Position numbers and translations under genes: made by a program
Shown: positions 54,797 through 64,000 of the stretch, in pieces
Numbering within the stretch: the stretch's first letter is position 1
Layout of the letters: each line of letters opens with the position of its first letter
Notes under the pieces: generated by a model
The model's input: only the letters and a program-made list of their open reading frames with translations
The model's database searches: none
What the model was told of the DNA's origin: nothing
NCBI RefSeq assembly: GCF_032062135.1
Contig: NC_092863.1
Span: 15,059,291 to 15,123,290 of the forward strand
Reading direction: 5' to 3'
DNA: 64,000 nucleotides
Source of the DNA: Pyxicephalus adspersus
Lineage: Eukaryota > Chordata > Amphibia > Anura > Pyxicephalidae

Positions 54797-55684
54797 GCAA
54801 TAATAAACACACTTAGGAGACTGCATTCATTAAAAAGTCAGTGGTTAATCCTTGGGTTCATGAAGTTAAAGTTTTTGTGTCAGTTTAAAGTCCAGGATTA
54901 GGTTAGAGACCAGGACTACATGGACCTTATATTGAACATGTTTTTTGGCATCAAAAACACCACAGCATAAAACCAAAGGGTTAAAGTGGCAATCAAATAA
55001 TATAGCTATTTTCATCATTGGTTGATAGATTTATGTTTTACCACCATCAGATGATGGTATCTACTACCGGGCTGGGAAATTGTGGTGGTGGGGTGGTAGA
55101 TGACTGCAGATGTTAGAAAACCTGTTTTATTTGCTTTATTTCCCTTGTGATAAACAAACACTGACCTCTATCACTCTTCTGCCTTGGGATTTTCTCCTCT
55201 TCTCACTAATATTGGCAAAATCAATTTCCCAAGATTATGGCATACTCTGGAGTCCTCTACAGACAATGTACCCCAAGGGCTGTCTATTGCACGTATATGA
55301 ATACTTATTTTCATCATTATGGTTAGCTTTGAAGTGTACAAAGTTCTGGCATTTTCCTAAAGAAAAAAAGGCTCCTTTGTATCCTTGATACCAAACCCTT
55401 GTGATAACACCAACACGACAAGATGGATCCCTTCATGATGATTCGGTGATATTGTTGTTATAAATATAGGCAACATTTTTCTTTTCCCAAAACTACTTTC
55501 CTAATAATGTTGTTGGACTGTCTGTCTTCCCGAAAAAAAATGTAAAAAAGTTTTAGAAATTATATCATTAGTCTTAGATGTGGGCATCAGTCTTGTTGCC
55601 AAAATGACTCCATGGTGGATTCATACCCATCATTCAATTTCCATTAGTCCTTGATAAGTTTACGGTATAGACTGCATGTTAATG

Positions 55685-55970
55685 TTTTATGACAAAGTTG
55701 AACCCCAGTTATGATAATCCACTTTTGGAATAGAAGAATTGACCTTGGGTTATGATACAAACCCATTTTCGAATTGTAAAATTGATGCACAGTTATGATA
55801 TCAGCTCCTTCTCAAATGGAAGAGCCGACCCTCAGTAATGATGTAAGCCATTTTTTGAATAGAAGAACTGACTCTCGTTTATGATATAAGTCTCTTAGTA
55901 ATGTTTTAGGCCCCCCTTTTTCATGACAAATGGACCCCTCAGTTATGTTATAGATCCCTTGTCAAAATTG
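55685..55970 (+). repeat. Degenerate tandem repeat, about 60 bp x 4-5
   Basis: The pattern 'cagttatgata', 'cc(c/a)(c/t)ttttggaatagaagaa', 'ttgacc' recurs about every 55-65 bp (near 55707, 55750, 55793, 55836 and 55930), with strong divergence between units. This is an old minisatellite without an obvious recent core. Confidence 0.6.
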
Positions 55971-56499
55971 GCAAAGTTTCTTCAGCTAACCTTGGTCATT
56001 TGAATATCATGAGAAGAAAACATTTTTACTATGTTGGACAAAACATGTCCTCATAATGCTCTCGATTCCGAGGACCAAACAGCCTTCATTTCCCTACTAC
56101 ATCTACAGATGGGATACATCACTTTTTTTTTATATTTGCCAAGCACAATGTCTACCTCGGTGATATTATTAGTCCCTAGTGAGTTGAAAGCCTTTATTGT
56201 CATGTCCATTTGACAAAATGCTTACTACAGAGATGTCTCCGTGATATGACGATCCTCTGGAGATTGCATTGACAACAGCTTAGCGCACGTAGACCAGAAT
56301 GGCCTACCTTGGTGATATAATTATTATTATTTCAAGAGCTTTACCATCATATTCATCTGATAAAGTGACTACACCAGCACTATCTCATCGAAGACCCTAA
56401 TCCCTACTGAATACATACGTTTCATCCCTAGGAATAACTGGTAAGGCCCAAATGCTTAAGCAACTGCTATTAGCTGACAGGTAGACCCAGGCGATAAAG

Positions 56500-56575
56500 A
56501 AACGGAGAGTGGAGGGGCTTAAAAGGAGGGAGAGATGGAGAGGAGGGAGGAGAAGGAGGAAGATGGATGGTGTGC
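56500..56575 (+). repeat. Purine-rich (GGA/GA) tract
   Basis: The run contains 'gggagagatggagaggaggg' and 'aggagaaggaggaagatgg' with few pyrimidines. This is low-complexity sequence that could form triplex DNA; no other function is visible. Confidence 0.75.
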
Positions 56576-56730
56576 TATACCAGAACAGCTGCTGTTGGGA
56601 TCACAGAAAGATGCTGAGCTGGGGACGTGTGGACTGGTAATTAGTGATTAATAAGCGCAGCTACTGGGATTACACGCACCCGTTCTGTCTATGTGTCTCC
56701 GCGTTTACACATACGTACATTGCAAAATAT

Positions 56731-56752
56731 ATGTATATATATATATATATAC
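56731..56752. repeat. (TA)n microsatellite
   Basis: A 'tatatatatatatatata' run follows 'aaaatatatg'. Short and probably length-variable. Confidence 0.9.
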
Positions 56753-57362
56753 GCTCAAACCGTCCTCTTTTTGTCTTTAACCCTAAGTCCTGTCTGTTGA
56801 TAATTATTCACTTCTGCATCGCTGTGAAATCTGTCAACACTTTAAAAATAATCCTTATACACAAACGACCCGAAAAAAAAACTTAGTCGGCAGTTTTGTT
56901 TATTTTTTTCACAGACAACATTTTTTTTTTTGATTAAGGTACAGAAATAATGTCCATATTGCACAGAACCCCGATAATGATATAACCAACATCCCCCCCA
57001 ACCCCCAACATATGGTACACTCGTAAAACATCAATGTTAACTGGAGACGCTCCCAGAATCCTTTGCAAACAGCTGTCTGGTTTTGGTAAACTGGCAAAGA
57101 AGGCTTTAACTGGTTGGCTCTGGCGTGAAAACCTGATGTAATAATGAAATGAGTGATGTAATGATGGTGAAACGTTTAGCGATCTGTCTCAGAGGACAGG
57201 GGATTTCATCGGTTAAAGGGTCCGTCCATCTACAGCTGATTTTTTTTCGGTTATGATTGGACAGCTTGTTATTCTTTTCTTTTAAGGCTCGCTTCTCCTG
57301 CTTCATCCTCCACAATATACAGTACATAAAAATCCATCAAGGACAGAGAATCCCTTCATATT

Positions 57363-57585
57363 GGGCCTGGTCTATTAAAACTCTCCAAGACTGTAGAGGA
57401 TCGACTATCATGGGAGAATCTGCGTGATCTAGCAAACCTTGGAATGGATTTCTTAAAAATCATTTGGTATTATTTGGCAAATCTTTTCAGTCCTGCACTA
57501 GATCCATTTCAGGTTTGCTGGATCATCCACTTCTCTCATAATAGTCTATCCTCTCCATTTGGGAGAGCGTTTATAAATCGGACCC
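57363..57585. mobile_element. Foldback MITE, copy 2 ('ggtttgctggatca' family)
   Basis: The left arm 'gggcctggtctattaaaact' and 'ctccaagactgtagagga' is mirrored by the right arm 'tatcctctccatttgggaga' and 'tttataaatcggaccc'. 'caggtttgctggatcatcca' matches the family core seen at 10247-10463. It is more diverged than copy 1. Confidence 0.8.
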
Positions 57586-59036
57586 ATTGGGTGGGTAATT
57601 CAAGTGAGGAGATCTCACTGATCAATATATGTAGTAGATGGGTCACTAGCAGTTTTAGGTAGACTGACCTATTAAAGTAGACATGTCACATAACACTCCA
57701 GCAGAAATGGCGACCTCCATTTTTTTAAAAACTTTTTTCAAAATGTATCTGTAATACATTTACACCTCTAGCCACTAGCGTATATATATATATTTTATTC
57801 ATAAAAACAGTCAGCTATATATCACCCAACATACATGTAATAAACAAACGTACTTTATCATAACCCTTGTTTCAAATTGTGATAGCAAAGTAGTCCCGTT
57901 AATAAATAAGTTTATGCGATTAATGTAAAATATATAAATAGAGATTTAAAGGTTGTATTGCCATAAAGTCCACTTTGGTGATAAAGACAATGCAATATAT
58001 ATTATGGGTTTTTATTCTCATTGGGTATGTCCACATTAAAGCTGACAACGGGACTACTGAGGGTCTAATCAACCCTTTCATTAATACCGCTTGAGTTTGA
58101 TGTGCCTTGGTTGAGGACTAATTGCATACAGCAAACTAAGGTGCTTCAAATGACCAAATGAAAGTGTACCCATCATTGTACAAAGAAAAGGTGACTATCT
58201 GGAGAGCAGAGTCTAATCAGGATGCAATGAATGTGATAACATCATAAAGTAACCATTTCTGAAACTTCAGCCAGTATTCACTGGATAGAACTTCACTACT
58301 TAAAGAATATATCTAAAAATGTAAAATATTGTGGCTTACCACTTTAGATGTGCATTAGTTATTTTCAAATAAGTACAGAAATTAATTCTTTCTGTGACCA
58401 TGAAATGGAGAAGAAGAGAAGGAAATATGTTTGAAGCCCAGCTTGGGTCACAACTACACAACCACACAACCACACAACCATGGTCCCCTTCATAGATCCA
58501 ATAAAGTAAGTATAGCCACCCTTGAATAGGTGTGTTATTTGCAGGATAACTGGGTGAAAATATATATATAAAAAAACAAAATGCTGACATGTCACCCAAG
58601 GTATGGTAAATTGCAACATATATTGTATATATTTTTGCTTTTGCGTTATAACTGTGATTCTTTGTAAGGGCTACAAAAAGCAGCACTTTTTTACTCTGTG
58701 GGTCAAAAATGGAATAGTAACTAAGACTCATACTTTGGCTAACAGTAGTGGCTATCAAGTCAGTAGACCCCTTTTTCGGCTGGCTAAATAAAAAAAAGGG
58801 CATAAATGTCAAGTCATTTTGTTGTTTGGACCCCTCTTGGTTAAAAGGTAAAAGGCTATCACTATTCACTTTGATTAATTTGGGAAAAGAGAATCCCCTA
58901 TTTGTTTAGTCTTCCCACCACTGAAATATCTGAGGCTAGAAACTACCAAATTATCATAGTAGATGGACCATATACCCCAACCTGTTTCCCTCCATAGACT
59001 GCTAAAATGACCAAATTTTTGTCAGTTATAACCCTA

Positions 59037-59097
59037 GTAACCTTCAGAGGAACCCTAGGGTTCCATGGAACCATGGTTGGGTTGAAAAAGCCTGATA
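59037..59097 (-). mobile_element. Short fragment of the 'ttctcaaccagggttcc' family (reverse)
   Basis: 'agaggaaccctagggttcca' and 'accatggttgggttgaaaaa' are the reverse complement of the family's left end. A similar fragment is near 60078-60122. Confidence 0.45.
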
Positions 59098-61272
59098 TAA
59101 CATAATCATTCTCAAAGACAACCACTGGTGAAGCCATAGGTGAGATCTGCCTATAGGACCACATGAAAGACTCCAAATTAGGCAATTTTTTTTAAACCTT
59201 TCACGGAATTTCCTTTAGAATGATATAATGTGGTTTGTTGTTATTTAAGACTTTATTATTGATAAACATAATGATTCACACAAAATGGTACCTCTTCTCT
59301 GTGTATCAACTAAAAAAACCTTGTAGAAAGCTCCAAAAAAAATAGTTTGTATGGGTATAGCTTACCGCACATTATCAGCGCCCTACATTCATTTGTTTCG
59401 TTAACTTTCAATAGGCTTATTTAAAAAGAAGTTGTGGGATGAGATAACTATTATCAAAGTGCACTCATAGCAACCAACTGGCTCCTACATTTCTCTCATG
59501 TGACTATCGTAAAGTTAAATCTGATGGTTACCCTGGGAAAATATACCCCGGTGGAGCATGAGGATTAAGTATAGTAGATGAGAAGTTATTGGTAACATGA
59601 TTGTCCCTAATATGTGACTGTATTATAGTGACACTGTGTTTAATATACCAAGAGACATTACAGCTTACATCAGCACAGACTGAGGTAATATGAGTTATGC
59701 TTCACAATATTAGTAAATGCTGTTACTATACAATTTATGGGAGATAAAAATGACTGGTGTCATAGCGGTCTTTAAAACATTCACACTCGCCTGTAGTAGC
59801 TGGATAACAATTGTTACACATGGCAAGGAAGCTGATTAATTGTAATTTCAGAATTATTAATTAATATTGATGCATATAACTACTGAACTAAGATGTTAAT
59901 AGTCTATCAGCACATCAGGTGTCCATATGTGGTACACACAATCATGTCTGGAGTCTACACGAGGACTGGAAATGGGCTATATTGTCTATAGCAATCACCA
60001 AAACACTCTATCTAGAGCAGGATATCTCAACCCGTAAGTGTGCTTTTGGACAAAGAAGGTCACTTACACTCCATGTGCCATGGGGTTTCATGTACAAGCC
60101 CACAGGCATGGTTGAAAAAGCCTAAAAGTTCTAAACTCTGGAAACCAGAGTCCAGGGGACCACATGTGGTCATTTGGTAACTGTAAAAGGCCCTGGGACA
60201 GTCAATGTTAGGAGCAATAAAAACAACAATCTGGTTTCAGTTGGTTCTCTATTTCTAGAATCCGCTTTTATTATATCGCTAGTCTTTGTGACTGTCTTCT
60301 AAAGCTAAGTCTCCACATCTCCTATCTAAAGTTGTTTTTAAATACATCATTACCAAGTCCCCAGTCTCCGTCTATCTCCTGTAATCTGTCTTCTGTTTCC
60401 AACAGTGTTCTGTAAAGTTGCATATGCTAAATATTGTGTGTGCCAACTTGGGGAAGTCAGGGGCCACAATTTGGGCTCTGCTATACCTTCTATCTTGAAG
60501 ACCACTGCACTAAACATCAGACATCTGGTGTAATATTGTTTTTTTATTGGTGTGGTTTTCCCAGCCTGCAGAGGTTTCACCCACATGGTTTATGAGAACG
60601 TTTGACTTGTTACTATAAAAGATTTAAACAATTGAATTAGGAATACTGCAATTTGCAGAAGTAGTATTTAGGTCTATGCACTAAGAATGACTTGCCATTA
60701 GGTACACACCTTTAGGAGACTTGGGCTACACTGTGACCAGATTGCAAAGCACTCCGGAGAGTGAAAGGTTTTTTGTGACTGGTTGCTTGTGGACAACGTC
60801 GCCCATGTTTCCTTTTTAATGGGCTAAAATGTGAATTTGGAAAATCTCAGTCAACTTCTCCATGTTTTATAGAAAGTTAAGTATACCTTGTAGTTCTCAA
60901 TGTTGTTTTGGGTTTTTTGATGCCCACCAAATCCTCTTCTGAGAACCTTTGTCTATTTTAGCACAGAAGCAACCAGTTATGTAAAAACTGTAAATGTAAG
61001 AGAGGCTTCAGAGCTCCACTGGTTAGGTTTTCTGGGACATCAAACATTATTTCATTTTAATGGGGGAATTACAATATAGTCGTTACATTGTGTGTATATT
61101 GAAGTGGTTCAAGTTGATGTCCAGCACATCACTTACACAGCTTTTTTTCTACTTTCTCCACAAGTACACACACCACAATGGACCAGACCAAGGCACAGGG
61201 AGTCCATAAAAGGTAGACCCAAAGTTAGCCAATCTAGGCTATTTCATTGCTACCAGCATTTGGAATTTCAGT

Positions 61273-62022
<750 letters not shown>

Positions 62023-64000
62023 CTAGGAATGATACAAAAACACAATCAGAATAATTAGAAATACATTTATAGTAAATATTTATTTGTATTTTATGAATTA
62101 GGCTGTTGAGATAATGAAAGCCTGTGGTAAGTATCCCAAAGCAAACAGGGATTGTTTTGTGCTGTGCATCTGGAGGTGTTCTGGTGGCAACATCTACTAC
62201 CTAATTTGTGTGTGCAATGAACTAAAATGTTTGCTTTTGTTGGCTACAATGTATAAAACGTCAAGCAAAACCAAAAACTATATGAATGTAGGCACCATCT
62301 GAGCGAAGGAAATGATCTTTGATAAAAGCCATGTCCCTTGAAAATTATGTGGATTATATGTTTAACAATGATTTCTAGCAGTGTTGTTTTTAAATCTTCC
62401 TCCTCTCTTTGCCTATATTGGTAGACCCTTACCTGTAAAGCCCAAGCAGTAACAGATGCTGCTGCTTATAATTAGTGTAACTGAGTACTAATCAGTGTAA
62501 CCCATTTAATGAGAGCTGAGTAATGTTCTGGCACCTGACTTTCACCCCCCTGGGTATTACAATGTCAAAGAGGTTTACGAAAAAAAGACCACTAGACAAT
62601 ACGTAGTCATGGCGTGCTAATGGCCAATATCAAAAAACCACATTAGGAAGCAGAGAGCAGAGATAATGAACACTTGTGTATTACACCATGAAATAGCCAT
62701 ATAGTTAGGGGGTTTATTCCAGATATATAAAAGCCCTAGAAATGTCAGTGTGTTCTATATATTGAAAGTGTAAAAACGACACAAAACAGGTATCTATGTC
62801 ATATTATCTGTGTGCCAATGTCTTGATGTGGGATTCTTTCTTCATGCCACACATTGGTAATGGAATTTTTTTTAAATATAAAATGTACACCGCAGTCCAA
62901 ATTGAACTTTGAATATTGGGCTCTGCTCAGAAAGGGGGTTGTTCCTTTGGGTTCTGCCCAGAAAAGTCAGGGAATGTCAAGAAGGAACTGGCAAAGAGTA
63001 TGGCTGTCCAAAGAGCACCTTTATGGAGTCAACTTTCCTGGGAAGTATCCAGAAGGAGAGATTAAAGACATCTACTGCTGCTGGACCTGAGCAATGAGGA
63101 CCTACTGTCTACAAGTTAAGCATCTGAGATTGCTGTCAGAGGGTCAAAGACCTAATCTCAATTGTTCAGGGGATGAAGAAACTAAAGCAACCTAATATAA
63201 CGTCTGCAATTTCTAATACAGGGTCGTTAATCTATATGGCTGCCATTACAGGACCAAGCATTTCAGATGTTAAAAGAAAGAGGATTTACTGCTACCCAAG
63301 AGAATAACCTTTGACTGTCACTATGGACTCATTAAACCAAGCCTTAAAGAGCCATGAGTGGCAAGAAGAAAGCAAGCACAAGTTACAATAATCATGGTTT
63401 CCCAAGCATGTGAACGGGAATCTGATGCTACCTGAATTTTTTGGGATCGTGCCACCACAACCCTTTCTCCTAATTTTTTTTTCAACATTAGAACTTCCAA
63501 AAAACCTTAAGTGACTATAGAAGATTGAGATGTGGATACCTTGTAGGTTATATACAGTTACACATGGAGGAGTGATATCACATTTGGTAAACATTAGGAG
63601 ACATTTTCCTGATTTAGTCTTCTGACTTCATGCCTGAAACCCATCACATTCACATTCATCCATAGGTGTACTACATATAACTGCACATACCTTAAATGCA
63701 TTTTTTTAAGGCAGCATGGAGTGCAACTTTAAAGAATGTGTAACCAGAATGACTAAATAAAGTCAGCATTTTAAGAATTAGCAGCTTCTAGGAAACATCA
63801 GGTGCAGGTCACGGTGGAACACATTCCCCTCTCTGGATGTGTGCAACCAAGAAGGGCTGGCTGCACACCAATATTCTCAGCAGATAAAACCTCATTGTTC
63901 CAAGTTAAAACTGCACAAGGTTCCCACCAAGGACCTCTTCATGTGTTTTATCTGGTAATGGGCTTCGAGTCATGGAGTCATGAAGTAGGGAGGTCTTTTG
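62023..64000 (-). other. NXPH3: Probable NXPH3 intron 1, partial
   Basis: Sequence 5' of the last NXPH3 exon on the minus strand. No ATG-led hydrophobic segment with an in-phase (phase 0) donor was found, so the exon coding for the signal peptide is likely outside the window. A donor-like 'acag|gtaagg' at 62432 (minus) was checked and set aside. No other gene or recognised repeat is visible here. Confidence 0.55.

Larger units (their letters stand above)
29816..61272. other. SPOP-NXPH3 intergenic region, gene-poor
   Basis: About 31 kb lies between the two convergent genes. No intact gene is recognised. Repeats and candidate regulatory patches are listed separately. The NXPH3 3'UTR must occupy part of the right end, but its limit is not clear; minus-strand AATAAA motifs (TTTATT on plus) occur near 60543 and further left. 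Stretches not otherwise listed, for example 29900-32900, 38900-40200 and 44990-46170, show only AT-rich unique-looking sequence. Confidence 0.75.

Noticed and set aside
58336..58869. 177-codon minus-strand open frame
   Set aside because: AT-rich, hydrophobic-biased translation without recognisable domain, splice sites or promoter; overlaps simple 'caaccaca' repeats.
62400..62500. NXPH3 exon 1 candidate ending at a minus-strand 'cag|gtaagg' donor (62433)
   Set aside because: The last exon needs a phase-0 join. In that frame a TAA stop lies 12 codons upstream of the donor and there is no ATG; other frames create a stop or wrong frame at the junction.

Overview
The window looks like nuclear DNA from a frog or toad (anuran amphibian), probably a ranoid neobatrachian. 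Coding exons are short and sparse, separated by kilobases of AT-rich sequence with GT-AG introns. The dispersed repeats are of kinds I associate with frog genomes: 'tatagcgccaacatatt', foldback elements carrying 'ggtttgctggatca', 'ggtagtccccggttacatac' elements and 'tacacacgtgcaat' elements. Species is not determined. There is no bacterial, phage, CRISPR or operon-like content.

Two protein-coding genes are supported, in tail-to-tail orientation. The first is SPOP (plus strand), the MATH-BTB substrate adaptor of Cullin-3 ubiquitin ligases. It has a CpG-rich promoter near 4975-5370, two probable 5'UTR exons (ending at 5208, and 6756-6843), and nine coding exons between 8475 and 28736. Joined at consensus splice sites these give exactly 374 codons plus stop, the length of human SPOP. 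A 3'UTR follows with AATAAA signals at 29432 and 29786. The second is NXPH3 (minus strand, 61273-62022), a secreted neurexophilin, represented by its large last coding exon; the signal-peptide exon was not found and probably lies beyond 64000. The convergent SPOP/NXPH3 arrangement matches my recollection of human chromosome 17q21, which supports orthology of both.

Layout: 1-4970 is upstream intergenic DNA with several transposon remnants. 4975-8420 holds the promoter, 5'UTR exons and a 33-bp minisatellite of about 18 units in a 5'UTR intron. 8421-28736 is the SPOP coding region; its largest intron (12241-22098) has possible regulatory motifs. 28737 to about 29815 is the SPOP 3'UTR. About 29816-61272 is a gene-poor intergenic stretch of some 31 kb with tRNA-derived SINE fragments, TIR elements, a dead Tc1-like transposase, tandem repeats and a few candidate regulatory patches. 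61273-62022 is the NXPH3 exon, and 62023-64000 is its probable upstream intron.

I found no convincing new biological system. The most interesting non-genic structures are the minisatellite with open frames on both strands, nested and paired TIR elements (one inserted about 30 bp from a SPOP splice donor), a pair of direct repeats that may mark a decayed LTR-type element, and paired RFX-like palindromes. All family-level comparisons are from memory; no database search was run.
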